Source: Anaerosalibacter sp. Marseille-P3206 (GTDB lineage Bacteria > Bacillota > Clostridia > Tissierellales > Sporanaerobacteraceae). From it: a DNA stretch of 64,000 nt. The DNA is taken from the NCBI RefSeq assembly GCF_900155565.1, contig NZ_FUHM01000002.1, positions 248,001 to 312,000 on the forward strand. The letters are read 5' to 3'. The notes beneath the pieces were generated by a model, which had not been told where the DNA came from, did not search any database, and worked only from the letters and a program-made list of their open reading frames with translations. The translations under genes were made by a program, and so were the position numbers. Positions 17,039 through 26,573 of this stretch are shown piece by piece; within the stretch, counting starts at the first letter, position 1, and each line of letters begins with the position of its first letter.

Positions 17039-18703
17039 TTAAACTTCCATAATAATAGGAAGAATCATAGGATTTCTCTTTATCTTCTCATAAATAAATC
17101 CTCTAAGTGCTTCTCGTATATTTGATTTTAAAGTTGCCCAATCTGTAATATGATTCTTAACACATTCATCAAGGGCTTCTTTAACCACCTGTCTAGATTC
17201 CTCCATTAAATCTTCTGACTCTCTAACATATACGAAACCTCTAGAAATAATATCTGGACCAGCCATAACAGTTCCATCTTGTTTACTTATAGTAACTACA
17301 ACAACTATTAAACCATCCTCTGAAAGGTGTTTTCTATCCCTTAATACTATATTTCCCACATCTCCTATGCCAAGCCCATCAACTAATATCCTTCCGGAAG
17401 GTACACTTGGACCAAAAGAAGCAGAATTCTTAGTAAACTCTACTGTAGAACCATTTTGTGCAATAAAGATACTATCTTTATCCATTCCTAGACTTTCAGC
17501 TAATTCTGCATGTCTCTTAAGATGTCTGTATTCCCCATGAACAGGTATAAAATATTTTGGCTTAACAAGAGTATGAATTAATTTAAGTTCTTCCTGACAA
17601 GCATGCCCAGAAACATGGACATCTGCAAGAGCTTCATAAATAACATTTGCACCTTTTGCCATCAATTGATTAATAACTCTTGAAACAGTTTTTTCATTTC
17701 CAGGAATAGGTGATGCAGAAATAACTACTAAATCTCCAGGTATCAACTCTATTTTTCTATGTTCTGAGTAAGCCATTCTAGTCAACGCTGACATTGGCTC
17801 GCCTTGACTGCCTGTAGTAATAATTACAGTTTTATCATAAGGGTAATTATCCATTTCATTTATATCAATAAGAGTTCCCTCTGGAATATTTAAATATCCT
17901 AATTCTAAAGCCACATTGATAACATTTATCATGCTTCTTCCAGAAACCACCACTTTTCTGTCTACCAAAACAGCCGAATCTATAATCTGTTGCAATCTGT
18001 GTATATTTGAAGCAAAAGTTGCTACTATTATTCTTTGTTTTGCTTTTTGGAAAATATCATTGAATGTATCTCCAACCGTTCTCTCAGACATAGTGTACCC
18101 AGGTCTTTCTACATTTGTACTATCTGCCATCAATGCTAATACACCTTTACTGCCTAATTCCGCAAATTTGTATAAATCAATAACATTATCATTGATTGGC
18201 GTATAGTCAATTTTAAAATCACCAGTATGAACAATTATACCTACAGGTGTATGAATAGCCAATGCTACAGAATCTGGTATACTATGACCAGTTTTAATGA
18301 ATTCAACTGTAAAACATCCTAATTTTACTGAATCATTTGGTTTTACAACATTTTGTATTATATTCTGCATATTATGTTCTTTTAATTTATTTTCTACTAA
18401 TCCTAAAGTCAATTTTGTTCCGTAAATTGGCACATTTATTTTTTTAAGAATATAAGGTAATGCACCAATATGATCTTCATGACCATGTGTTAACACAATA
18501 GCTCTTATTTTTTCTTTATTTTTTATAAGATAGGATATATCAGGTATAACTATATCTATACCTAACATTTCATCTTCAGGAAATATGAGACCACAATCTA
18601 TAATTATAATATCATCATTATACTCTATTACTGTAATGTTTTTTCCTACTTCTCCTAATCCTCCAAGAGGAATTATTTTTAACTTATTCGGTTTTCTTGC
18701 CAA
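17039..18703 (-). CDS. rnj: Ribonuclease J
   Basis: A 554-residue metallo-beta-lactamase/beta-CASP nuclease with 5'-3' exonuclease and endonuclease activity, central to mRNA turnover and rRNA maturation. The zinc site is HGHEDH (H73, H75, D77, H78), with PGYTMSERTVGDTF and the beta-CASP blocks following, and PVHGEYRHLKRH as the later His motif. Length matches RNase J1/J2. Start is TTG at 18703, ten bases after AAGGAG. It is monocistronic, ending in a strong terminator. J1 versus J2 cannot be decided from sequence alone, and only one copy is visible. Confidence 0.95.
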   Translation of the reverse strand: MARKPNKLKIIPLGGLGEVGKNITVIEYNDDIIIIDCGLIFPEDEMLGIDIVIPDISYLIKNKEKIRAIVLTHGHEDHIGALPYILKKINVPIYGTKLTLGLVENKLKEHNMQNIIQNVVKPNDSVKLGCFTVEFIKTGHSIPDSVALAIHTPVGIIVHTGDFKIDYTPINDNVIDLYKFAELGSKGVLALMADSTNVERPGYTMSERTVGDTFNDIFQKAKQRIIVATFASNIHRLQQIIDSAVLVDRKVVVSGRSMINVINVALELGYLNIPEGTLIDINEMDNYPYDKTVIITTGSQGEPMSALTRMAYSEHRKIELIPGDLVVISASPIPGNEKTVSRVINQLMAKGANVIYEALADVHVSGHACQEELKLIHTLVKPKYFIPVHGEYRHLKRHAELAESLGMDKDSIFIAQNGSTVEFTKNSASFGPSVPSGRILVDGLGIGDVGNIVLRDRKHLSEDGLIVVVVTISKQDGTVMAGPDIISRGFVYVRESEDLMEESRQVVKEALDECVKNHITDWATLKSNIREALRGFIYEKIKRNPMILPIIMEV

Positions 18704-18780
18704 ACTTTATCATCTCCTTCATATATTAATCTCTCCAATTCTTCTTATTATTAGTATGGATGAATGTAATAATATTAAAC

Positions 18781-18805
18781 AAAAAAATATCCCCTAAAGG
18801 GGATC
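18781..18805 (-). terminator. Intrinsic terminator of the Fur-family gene
   Basis: Stem GATCCCC / GGGGAT with a short loop and seven T on the minus strand, overlapping the stop codon region of the Fur-family gene. Confidence 0.85.
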
Positions 18806-19242
18806 TATTCTTGACAATCACTACAATATCCAAAAAATTTTACGTTGTGATCAACTATCTTAAACTTCCCTTCCTTTTCTATTTCCTGTTCAAGGCTCTC
18901 CAATAAATCCAATTTTACTTCAATGACTTTTCCGCAATTTAAACAAATTAAATGATGATGGTGGTGATCACCAGAATTGCTATTTAACTCATATCTATTA
19001 CATCCGTCATCAAAATTCAATTTACACACTATTTTCAACTGTTCAAAAAGTTGTAGTGTTCTATAAACCGTAGCCAATCCAATCTCTGGATACCTTTCCT
19101 TGACTAAGTCATAAATCTCCTCTGGACTTAAGTGGCTTCCCCTATTCTCTACAATTGTATCTAGTATTGCTCTTCTCTGAAATGTTAATTTATATCCCTC
19201 TTCCTTTAAAATATCTTTTATGCTATCAACATTTATATCCAT
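18805..19242 (-). CDS. Fur-family metal- or peroxide-responsive repressor
   Basis: 145 residues. The N-terminal winged helix (KLTFQRRAILDTIVE, EEIYDLVKERYPEIGLATVYRTLQ) is typical of Fur/PerR/Zur. The C-terminal domain has the His-rich sensor DHHHHHL and a structural zinc site of two CxxC pairs (C100/C103, C140/C143). Whether it senses iron, zinc or peroxide cannot be decided by eye. Its own promoter carries a perfect 16-bp palindrome over the -10 box, suggesting autoregulation. It is a single-gene unit between the DUF1292-ruvX group and RNase J. Confidence 0.9.
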   Translation of the reverse strand: MDINVDSIKDILKEEGYKLTFQRRAILDTIVENRGSHLSPEEIYDLVKERYPEIGLATVYRTLQLFEQLKIVCKLNFDDGCNRYELNSNSGDHHHHHLICLNCGKVIEVKLDLLESLEQEIEKEGKFKIVDHNVKFFGYCSDCQE

Positions 19243-19260
19243 CTCTTCACCTGCTCACAC

Positions 19261-19300
19261 ATTCTATATATAGAATACAGACATATACAATAAAAGTCAA
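19261..19300 (-). promoter_or_regulatory. Sigma-A-like promoter of the Fur-family gene with palindromic operator
   Basis: On the minus strand TTGACT (19295-19300) and TATTCT (19272-19277) are separated by 17 bases. The -10 box overlaps ATTCTATATATAGAAT (19261-19276), a perfect 16-bp palindrome. Placement over the -10 box suggests an operator, most simply for the Fur-family protein itself. Confidence 0.65.
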
Positions 19301-19315
19301 CTATTCAAATGCTTT

Positions 19316-19567
19316 TTATTCATTTTCTTCTTTAATAAAAGTCTCATAAGTAAAAATTACATCTTCTAATTCTTGTTCATCATCTATTCCAGTTAATATC
19401 ATCTCCCCTTTATCATCATATTCTATTTTAAGAATAAATGCATCTCCTTCCACATGATCTATTGGGAAAAGAACTGCATATTTACTCTCATCTAATCCAA
19501 AAGTTGCTGAAACTTCGAATTCTACTTCATCACCATTTTCATCTAACAATAAAATTGTATCCTTCAT
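19316..19567 (-). CDS. DUF1292 family protein (YrzB-like)
   Basis: An 83-residue acidic protein matching the DUF1292 pattern: ILLDENGDEVEFEV, then YAVLFPID and FILKIEYDDKGE. In Bacillus the equivalent yrzB lies in the alaS-ireB-ruvX-yrzB cluster, and the same order is seen here. The function is unknown. The ATG directly follows the ruvX stop codon (TAAATG), so translation is probably coupled. Confidence 0.85.
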   Translation of the reverse strand: MKDTILLLDENGDEVEFEVSATFGLDESKYAVLFPIDHVEGDAFILKIEYDDKGEMILTGIDDEQELEDVIFTYETFIKEENE

Positions 19568-19999
19568 TTATTGTTCACCTTCTTTTTTCTGATTTTTATC
19601 TAAATACGCTTGGAGTATATAAGTAGCAGCTACTTTATCAATAATTTCTTTTCTTTTTTTTCTACTCACATCTCCCTCAATTAACATTCTTTCTGCCGAT
19701 ACAGTAGTTAATCTTTCATCTTGTAATATTATATCCATTTTAAACTTATTTTCTATCTTTTTTACAAACTTCAAAACCTTTTCACCCTGAGGTCCAATAG
19801 TATTATTCATGTTCTTTGGAAGTCCCACAACTATTTTATTAACACTATATTCATCAATTAATCCTTCTAACTCTTCTAAATCTTTTTTTATTCCTATTCT
19901 TCGAATAGTTGTCACTCCTTGTGCTGTAATTCCAAGAGGATCACTTACAGCAACTCCAATAGTCTTATCACCTACATCTAGTCCCATTATTCTATTCAT
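19568..19999 (-). CDS. ruvX: Holliday junction resolvase-like / pre-16S rRNA nuclease RuvX (YqgF)
   Basis: This 143-residue RNase H-fold protein shows the YqgF catalytic sites: [15 protein letters not shown] (Asp near residue 8), [18 protein letters not shown], and [13 protein letters not shown]. Family members process the 5' end of 16S rRNA or act on junction DNA. It begins 33 bases downstream of the large phosphatase-like membrane protein, and its stop is adjacent to the DUF1292 start, consistent with one alaS-ireB-ruvX-DUF1292 region. Confidence 0.92.
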   Translation of the reverse strand: MNRIMGLDVGDKTIGVAVSDPLGITAQGVTTIRRIGIKKDLEELEGLIDEYSVNKIVVGLPKNMNNTIGPQGEKVLKFVKKIENKFKMDIILQDERLTTVSAERMLIEGDVSRKKRKEIIDKVAATYILQAYLDKNQKKEGEQ

Positions 20000-20031
20000 A
20001 ATTTTCTCTCTCCATTTTAAATTACTTTATA

Positions 20032-22194
20032 CTAAATCTGATATTCCTTCAATATATGATCTATCAATGTATATATGAAAAACAATGTAATAAATACCAT
20101 AGCAATAGAAGCTAGTATAATCCCAGAATCATTAGCTAAAAATCCCATAATACTTCCCACTACTCCACTTGATAGTCCAATATATACATATTTTTTATCT
20201 TTAAATATTTGCCTTAAAGAATCTCCCCAAGTTATGAGAATAAGTCCTTGACTAAACATATTAACAAATAATACCTTTGTCCAAATAGAAGAACCAACTA
20301 GCTTAATATTCATCAATATTTTCCTTATAATAATATTGTTTGCTATACTTTTACCTTCACTATTCATTTCCAAAATCATTCTCCCTAAATGAGTAGGATT
20401 TGGATTAAATCTAATATCTATAAATGCCATAATAAGTATAAAAACAATTACTCCTATGCCTATTCCAAATATTTTTCGCAAATTAATATCTATATCCATA
20501 CTCTCAACAATAAAATATAGTATAGCAAATAATATAGCTATGGAACCTCCAACATTTGCTCCTAGCTTAGGATATCCAACCAATATTCCAGACAAAATAA
20601 GCAATAAATATGAAAGGCTTTTTTTCCCTGTTTTATTAATAATCATGCTAGTAAAAATAACAGTTACTCCCAAAAATAGCCCTACTAGTTCATTTCCCAA
20701 TCCAAAATATCTAGCTCCAATAGCTGGGTCATGGCCTAGTGCAGAATATCTAATTAGATTTCCACCTGTCATAACATCTACAACAATTAAAGTATAAATT
20801 GCTCCTGAAATTAATAATACTGTATACGTATTCCTCAACTTATAAAAAATAAATACTAATATTACTGAAAGTAATATTATAGTTATAATATTACTAATAT
20901 AACTTTCCCATTTAAACAATGAAGACAATATAAAAGAAATAGGTAATATTCCAATGACAATTAAAAAGAATTTTAATATTCTATACAAATTACCTTTTAT
21001 TTTTATTTTTAAAGCTAATAGCATAGTAGCAAATATTATCCCAATAATAATTATTATACTATATATGGTCAAAATATTAAAACGGCTATTAGATACTATA
21101 TTTATTCTATTTAAAATTGATGTAATATAATTAAAGCTATCTTCTTTAGTAATATAAACTAAAGAATTTCCAGACATATGCTCTTTTGAAGCTCCTAAAT
21201 ATTCTAAAATCGTTGGCCCAATATCTATATTTGCTACAACACCATCTCTTTTAGTAGTAGCCGAAGTACATATACCCTTGTCTACACCTTCTCCCCAACA
21301 TACTAAAGGTGTTAATTTGCTTTTATCTATTCTTTCCTCACATCTATTTGGACTTAATATTATTAGAAGTGAATTATCTTTATCAATATTTCTCTTCAAC
21401 TCTCCAAAGAATCCATCTATTTTCTCTATAATATTATGCCTATGCTTTTCAAACATTTCATCAGTTAGTTCACTACTATAACTACTTAATCTATCTAAAT
21501 CGCCAGTATCAATAACTATTAAAGAAGCGTCTTCTTTTACTGCATTTACTTCTTCAATTAACTTTTCATAATCTGTTCTAAATCCAAATGGATATTTGTT
21601 GACATCAATTAATGTATCTTGGACATTTCCAAAGTCAATCAATCCTTTAGAGTCCATAGGTATTAAACTACTATACCTTGATATTTTATCAACTATATCT
21701 GCATTTCCAAAAACAGCTGTTTTTAAGTTTGCATTATGTAAATTGTCTCCTAGCGCTCCTATATATGGTTTATAGCTATTATTCTCGTTGTGTTTAATAA
21801 TCTTGCTTAAATCTAAGTTTGCAATACTAAATTCCCCATATATTTTTCCAAATCTTCTTTCATATACTTTCATGCTATTTTGATTTAGATTATAAAACTC
21901 TGCACCTTCTGTAGTAGTGAAAGCTTTTTTTGAAGAATTGATTGTAAGATAACTTTCAGGCCCACTATAACTATAAAGGCCTCTAGTATTCATAAGTCCT
22001 ATACTACCTTCTTCTATTATTTTCTTTAAATTAGGCATCTTATCGATATCTTCTAATGTATATTTGTTTACAACAATTAAATAAGCAGTCTTATCCTTTG
22101 CATTAGTCGCAAAGGATAAATTCACTTGACCAAAAATTTGAGCAAAAATAACTAGTAGTATTGTAAGACTGATTAAAAGCTTTGGTTTGTTCAA
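20032..22194 (-). CDS. Alkaline-phosphatase-superfamily-like polytopic membrane protein, unassigned
   Basis: 720 residues. After a signal peptide (residues about 1-30) there is an extracytoplasmic domain to about 375 resembling the alkaline phosphatase/sulfatase superfamily: AYLIVVNKYTLEDIDKMPN, VIDTGDLDRL, and VVANIDIGPTILEYLG near its end. The Thr/Ser nucleophile and metal ligands cannot be placed confidently, so catalysis is uncertain. The C-terminal half has about ten hydrophobic helices with a conserved-looking RYFGLGNELVGLFLG loop and FLANDSGI near the end. It is inserted between ireB and ruvX, genes usually adjacent. Start is TTG at 22194 behind GTAGGAGAG. A cell-envelope role is inferred. 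Confidence 0.7.
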   Translation of the reverse strand: MNKPKLLISLTILLVIFAQIFGQVNLSFATNAKDKTAYLIVVNKYTLEDIDKMPNLKKIIEEGSIGLMNTRGLYSYSGPESYLTINSSKKAFTTTEGAEFYNLNQNSMKVYERRFGKIYGEFSIANLDLSKIIKHNENNSYKPYIGALGDNLHNANLKTAVFGNADIVDKISRYSSLIPMDSKGLIDFGNVQDTLIDVNKYPFGFRTDYEKLIEEVNAVKEDASLIVIDTGDLDRLSSYSSELTDEMFEKHRHNIIEKIDGFFGELKRNIDKDNSLLIILSPNRCEERIDKSKLTPLVCWGEGVDKGICTSATTKRDGVVANIDIGPTILEYLGASKEHMSGNSLVYITKEDSFNYITSILNRINIVSNSRFNILTIYSIIIIIGIIFATMLLALKIKIKGNLYRILKFFLIVIGILPISFILSSLFKWESYISNIITIILLSVILVFIFYKLRNTYTVLLISGAIYTLIVVDVMTGGNLIRYSALGHDPAIGARYFGLGNELVGLFLGVTVIFTSMIINKTGKKSLSYLLLILSGILVGYPKLGANVGGSIAILFAILYFIVESMDIDINLRKIFGIGIGVIVFILIMAFIDIRFNPNPTHLGRMILEMNSEGKSIANNIIIRKILMNIKLVGSSIWTKVLFVNMFSQGLILITWGDSLRQIFKDKKYVYIGLSSGVVGSIMGFLANDSGIILASIAMVFITLFFIYTLIDHILKEYQI

Positions 22195-22206
22195 GTCAAC
22201 TCTCTC

Positions 22207-22476
22207 CTACTTCTCTTTATTTTCATTTTCTAAATAGCTTCTAAGTAATTCTTCTATAAGTTCATCACGTTCTAACTTTCTTATTAAACTTCTAGCATTT
22301 TTATGGCTTGTTATATAAGTTGGATCTCCAGACAATATATAACCAATCATTTGATTAATTGCATTATAGTCTTTTTCCCTTAAAGCATCATATACAGTAA
22401 AAAGTATTTTCTTAGCTTCGTTCTCGTTATCTTTTGGTGGTTCAAATTTCATTGTCTCATTGTAACAGTTGTTCAC
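22207..22476 (-). CDS. ireB: IreB family regulatory phosphoprotein
   Basis: 89 residues with the IreB (UPF0297/YrzL) signature: [40 protein letters not shown] and [15 protein letters not shown] (each block quoted separately). In Enterococcus IreB is phosphorylated on N-terminal Thr by the PASTA kinase IreK and controls cephalosporin resistance; one Thr (NET) is present near residue 8. A longer frame exists, but GTG at 22476 is eight bases after AAGGAGG and gives the family length, so I place the start there. It follows the alaS terminator in the conserved alaS-ireB-ruvX order. Confidence 0.92.
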   Translation of the reverse strand: MNNCYNETMKFEPPKDNENEAKKILFTVYDALREKDYNAINQMIGYILSGDPTYITSHKNARSLIRKLERDELIEELLRSYLENENKEK

Positions 22477-22533
22477 ATAAAACACCTCCTTATATATATA
22501 TACCATAAACATACCATTATATACACATGTTAA

Positions 22534-22569
22534 ACAAAATATTAGCCAAATATTTGGCTAATATTTTGT
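22534..22569 (-). terminator. Palindromic terminator after alaS
   Basis: A 36-base perfect palindrome centred on CCAAATATTTGG with arms extending to ACAAAATATTAG, followed by TTTAAC on the minus strand. It lies between the alaS stop and the ireB leader. Confidence 0.75.
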
Positions 22570-22579
22570 TTTATATATA

Positions 22580-25204
22580 TTATATTAATTTGTCAACTAA
22601 TTCTAAAGCTTCATTAACCTTTTTAGGGTCTTTTCCTCCAGCTTGTGCCATATCTGGACGACCACCACCTTTGCCTCCTGTAACAGCAGATACTTCTTTT
22701 ATTATTTTCCCTGCATGATAACCACTATCAACTAAATCCTTAGTAACCATTGTCACAAAAGATACTTTGTCATCTGACACAGAAGCTAATACTATAATTC
22801 CTGATTCTAAAGAATTCTTAACTTCATCACCTAGATTTCTTAGTTCATTCATATCCATATTTTGAACACTATAAGTTACAACATTTATTCCATTAATTAC
22901 TCTTTTTTCATTTATAATCTCATCTGCTAAAGAAGAAGCCATCTTACCTTTGTAAGACTCTATTTCTTTTTCCTTTTCCTTTAATTCCTCAGTTAAATCC
23001 TTCGCTTTTTCAACTACATCTTTTCTATTTGTTTTCAATACTTTTGATACACAATCTATTTGTCCTTCTGTTTCTAATAAATATCCATACACAGCTCTAC
23101 CAGTTATCGCTTCAATTCTTCTTACACCTGAAGCTATGCCTGACTCACTAAGTATTTTAAACAATCCTATTTTCCCAGTATTGTCAATATGTGTTCCTCC
23201 ACATAGTTCCATACTGTAGTCATCCATTTTTACAACTCGTACTTTTCCACCATATTTTTCATCAAATAGAGCTGTAGCTCCCATTTTTTTAGCTTCTTCA
23301 AGTGTTGTCTCAATAGTAGATACTTCTAGCTGTTCAAGTATTTTTTCATTTACAATTTGTTCAATTTTAGCTAGATCATTTTCATTTATCCCTTCAAAAT
23401 GAGTAAAGTCAAATCTCAATCTATTAGGTAATACTATTGAACCAGCTTGATTTACATGATCTCCTAATACATCTTTTAATGCCTTGTGTAGTAAATGAGT
23501 TGCAGAGTGATTTCTTGCTATATCATTTCGCCTACTTATATCTACTTGAGAAACTGCTTCTTTTCCATCTTCTATCTCTCCACTTAGAACTTTTACAAAG
23601 TGGAAAATAACATTGTCCTTAGTCTTTTTTGTATCTAAAACCAATGCTTCAAAATTATCTCCTTTAATTGTACCAGTATCTCCTACTTGGCCTCCTCCTT
23701 CACCATAAAAAGGAGTTTCATTTAAAAGAATAATTCCCTCTTCACCTTCACTTATTTTAGATACCTTTTCATCTTCTAGAAATATACCAAGGACCTCTGA
23801 GCTAAGTTTTATATCTTCATATCCTCTAAAAGTAGTATTGAAGGATTTAAATCTATGGGAAAAATCATCCTTACTCCAAGCACCGTTTCCAACACCTTCC
23901 CTAGCTTTTCTTGCTCTATTCCTCTGTTCTTCCATTTCTATATTAAATTCATTTTCATCAACTTTTAAGTTCTTTTCTTCTAAAATTTCTCTAGTTAAAT
24001 CCAATGGGAATCCATAAGTATCATATAATTTAAATGCTTTATCACCGCTTAAAACAACTTCACCTTTTTCTTTCGTCTCTTTTATATAAGCATCAAGTAT
24101 ATTTATACCTTGATCTATAGTTTCTTGAAACTTTTCTTCTTCAACCTTTATAACTTTCTTTATTTTTACCTCATTTTCCCTTAATTCAGGATAGTCTTCA
24201 CTCCACAATTTTATAATGAACGAAGAAAGTTCAGATAAAAAAGCTCCCTCTATACCAAGAAGTTTTCCATGTCTAGCAGCTCTTCTAATAAGCCTTCTAA
24301 GTACATATCCCCTACCTTCATTGCTTGGTAGTACTCCATCAGATATTAAAAAAGTCATGGCACGTATATGATCTGTTACAACTCTTATAGATTCATCTGT
24401 CTTTTTATCTTTTCCATAAGAAATACCTGTTGTCCTTTCAACTTCACTAATAACTTTTTTAATTTCTCCTACTTCAAAAATATTATCTGCTCCTTCAAGA
24501 ACAGCAGCCATTCTCTCAAGACCCATACCAGTATCAATGTTTTTATTAGTTAGATTGTTGTAATTACCATTTTCATCTTTATCAAATTGTGAAAAAACTA
24601 AATTCCAAACTTCAACATATCTATCACATTCACAACCTGGTTTACATGTTTCCTTACCACAACCATGTTTTTCGCCTCTATCTATATATATTTCAGAACA
24701 AGGTCCACAAGGCCCTACTTCTAGTTCCCAGAAGTTATCTTCTTTGCCTAGTCTTACTATTTTTTTGTCTTCAATTCCGATTTTCTCATTCCAAATCTTA
24801 AATGATTCATCATCATCTTCAAAAATAGTTACCCAAATCTTATCCTTTGGTACTTCAAGCCTTTCAGTCATAAACTCCCAAGCAAACTCTATTGCCTCTT
24901 CCTTGAAATAATCCCCAAAGGAAAAATTACCTAACATCTCAAAGAATGTTGCATGTCTATCTGTTTTTCCTACATTTTCAATATCACCTGTCCTTACACA
25001 TTTCTGGCAGGTAGCCATTCTCCTTCTTGGTGGCTCTACTTCTCCTGTAAAATAAGGCTTTAATGGTGCCATTCCAGCATTTATCAACAACAAGCTCTTG
25101 TCATTTTTAGGAACAAGAGAAAAACTTTTCTCAACTAAATGGTCTTTTTCTTTAAAAAAATCTAGAAATTCTTTTTTTACTTCATGTAGACCTAATTTTT
25201 TCAT
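22580..25204 (-). CDS. alaS: Alanine-tRNA ligase
   Basis: 874 residues, normal full length. The N-terminal class II catalytic core shows INAGMAPLKPYF and the tRNA-recognition region. The editing domain has HSATHLLHKAL (HxxxH) and CGGTHIDNTG, which supply the zinc ligands that clear mischarged Ser/Gly. The C-terminal glycine-rich tail GGKGGGRPDMAQAGG is the C-Ala/DHHA1 end. No T-box precedes it: the 153-base leader holds only the upstream gene's terminator. The gene lies upstream of ireB as in many Firmicutes. Confidence 0.97.
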   Translation of the reverse strand: MKKLGLHEVKKEFLDFFKEKDHLVEKSFSLVPKNDKSLLLINAGMAPLKPYFTGEVEPPRRRMATCQKCVRTGDIENVGKTDRHATFFEMLGNFSFGDYFKEEAIEFAWEFMTERLEVPKDKIWVTIFEDDDESFKIWNEKIGIEDKKIVRLGKEDNFWELEVGPCGPCSEIYIDRGEKHGCGKETCKPGCECDRYVEVWNLVFSQFDKDENGNYNNLTNKNIDTGMGLERMAAVLEGADNIFEVGEIKKVISEVERTTGISYGKDKKTDESIRVVTDHIRAMTFLISDGVLPSNEGRGYVLRRLIRRAARHGKLLGIEGAFLSELSSFIIKLWSEDYPELRENEVKIKKVIKVEEEKFQETIDQGINILDAYIKETKEKGEVVLSGDKAFKLYDTYGFPLDLTREILEEKNLKVDENEFNIEMEEQRNRARKAREGVGNGAWSKDDFSHRFKSFNTTFRGYEDIKLSSEVLGIFLEDEKVSKISEGEEGIILLNETPFYGEGGGQVGDTGTIKGDNFEALVLDTKKTKDNVIFHFVKVLSGEIEDGKEAVSQVDISRRNDIARNHSATHLLHKALKDVLGDHVNQAGSIVLPNRLRFDFTHFEGINENDLAKIEQIVNEKILEQLEVSTIETTLEEAKKMGATALFDEKYGGKVRVVKMDDYSMELCGGTHIDNTGKIGLFKILSESGIASGVRRIEAITGRAVYGYLLETEGQIDCVSKVLKTNRKDVVEKAKDLTEELKEKEKEIESYKGKMASSLADEIINEKRVINGINVVTYSVQNMDMNELRNLGDEVKNSLESGIIVLASVSDDKVSFVTMVTKDLVDSGYHAGKIIKEVSAVTGGKGGGRPDMAQAGGKDPKKVNEALELVDKLI

Positions 25205-25272
25205 ATTATCCGCACCTTTCTTTTAGGTTAAACTGTTTATATATATTTAAACATTCTCATTCGTTAGTTTAT

Positions 25273-25303
25273 AAAAAAACCGTCCCATCATAAAAAGGAC
25301 GAG
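25273..25303 (-). terminator. Intrinsic terminator after the AI-2E family gene
   Basis: On the minus strand CGTCC and GGACG bracket a loop and are followed by a G and seven T. It lies 50 bases after the permease stop codon and before alaS. Confidence 0.75.
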
Positions 25304-25357
25304 TATATTTCACACTATAACTAGGATTATAATTGAAAAACAGCTAATTGTCAATAT

Positions 25358-26530
25358 TTAACCCCTGTTTATGTTTTCTATTAAATATGAATATAACACC
25401 TTTAAAATGCCTACAACTGGGATTGCGAGAATCATTCCTGTAACTCCAAAAAAACCTCCTCCTATTATCAAAGATAATATTACTGTTACTGGATGAATGC
25501 CCACACTTTCTCCAACAATTTTAGGTGTTATAATATTGCTTTCAATTTGCTGAATAATAGTAAATATAATAATTACCCATAGCGCTCTAATAGGACTCTT
25601 TAGTAGCGCAAAAAAAACCGCAGGTATTATACCTATTACAGGGCCAAAATAAGGTATAATATCAGCTATACCAGCCATCAATCCAATAATTAAGGCAAAA
25701 TCAATTCTCAAAAAAAACAATGATATAGTAGTAGTAATGCCAACGAACATTGCAACAAGAACTCTTCCTTTAATAAATTGACTAATAACTTTATTGACAT
25801 CTTTAGACAATTTTAACACATGATTTCTATAATCCTTTGGAATACAAAAATATATTTTCTTTTTAAAATACTCTTTATCATTTAAAAAATAAAACGATAG
25901 AATTGGGATAAGTACTATTGTAAATATCTTTGAAAATATATCAATAGTCTTATCTGTAAATTTTTTAATCCATTTAGTAACTATTTTTTCAATTTCACTA
26001 ACATTATCTTTGAATATTCCTTTAACTCCATCTAATTGTGGTGGAATGTTGTCAATATTTTTAATATATTTATCATAAATTGAATCAAAATATCCAAAGA
26101 CTCTATCTAAATACCTAGGTAGAATAGAACCTAAATTCTTAAACTCCTTCATGATATTTGGCCCAAAAACAAATATTAGTAAAAAGATTATTACTGCGAG
26201 TATAAGATATATTAACACTACACTTAAAAATCTAGATAAACCTTTCTTTTCAAAATAATTGACTATAGGATTTAAAAGATAAGAAAATATTATTGCCATA
26301 AAAATAGCATAAATTGATTCTGATAAAAAAGAATACTTTTTTATTATAAAAAAAAATAAGAATACAAATATTAAAAAACCAAGTGTTTTGAAGGTCTTGG
26401 TATTATCTATTTTTATTTTTTTTCTTTCTTCTACATATTTATTTCCAATATTTATTATATAATAGATGATGACTATAATTAATATCACCATTAACAATTG
26501 TATTATTTTACCAAGATTTGTCCAAACCAT
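25358..26530 (-). CDS. AI-2E family transporter / YrrI-type permease
   Basis: This 390-residue membrane protein has the AI-2E (UPF0118) plan: paired helices near residues 10-75, a large helical middle with SRFLSVVLIYLILAVI, and a C-terminal block with GRVLVAMFVGITTTISL, ADIIPYFGPVIGIIPA and the family's late EGxxxxHPVTVILSL-like stretch (VGIHPVTVILSLIIG). Substrates vary between family members (autoinducer export, sodium/proton exchange), so none is assigned. It lies upstream of alaS, as yrrI does in Bacillus. Confidence 0.88.
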   Translation of the reverse strand: MVWTNLGKIIQLLMVILIIVIIYYIINIGNKYVEERKKIKIDNTKTFKTLGFLIFVFLFFFIIKKYSFLSESIYAIFMAIIFSYLLNPIVNYFEKKGLSRFLSVVLIYLILAVIIFLLIFVFGPNIMKEFKNLGSILPRYLDRVFGYFDSIYDKYIKNIDNIPPQLDGVKGIFKDNVSEIEKIVTKWIKKFTDKTIDIFSKIFTIVLIPILSFYFLNDKEYFKKKIYFCIPKDYRNHVLKLSKDVNKVISQFIKGRVLVAMFVGITTTISLFFLRIDFALIIGLMAGIADIIPYFGPVIGIIPAVFFALLKSPIRALWVIIIFTIIQQIESNIITPKIVGESVGIHPVTVILSLIIGGGFFGVTGMILAIPVVGILKVLYSYLIENINRG

Positions 26531-26555
26531 TTCATGTCTCCTTTAAAACAAAGTA

Positions 26556-26573
26556 AGGCAGCTAAAGCTGCCT
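26556..26573 (-). terminator. Hairpin at the end of the 55-residue gene
   Basis: An 8-bp perfect stem AGGCAGCT / AGCTGCCT overlaps the stop codon; on the minus strand TTACTTTGTTTT follows. A weak terminator is the likeliest reading. Confidence 0.55.

Noticed and set aside
20456-20797. 113-codon plus-strand frame within the large membrane protein gene
   Set aside because: Antisense shadow of membrane-helix codons, Pro/Ile-rich and lacking start signals.
25205-25357. Possible T-box in front of alaS because of a GGGACG hairpin with T run
   Set aside because: The hairpin is only 50 bases after the previous stop codon, there is no TGGNACC core or specifier stem, so it is a plain terminator.
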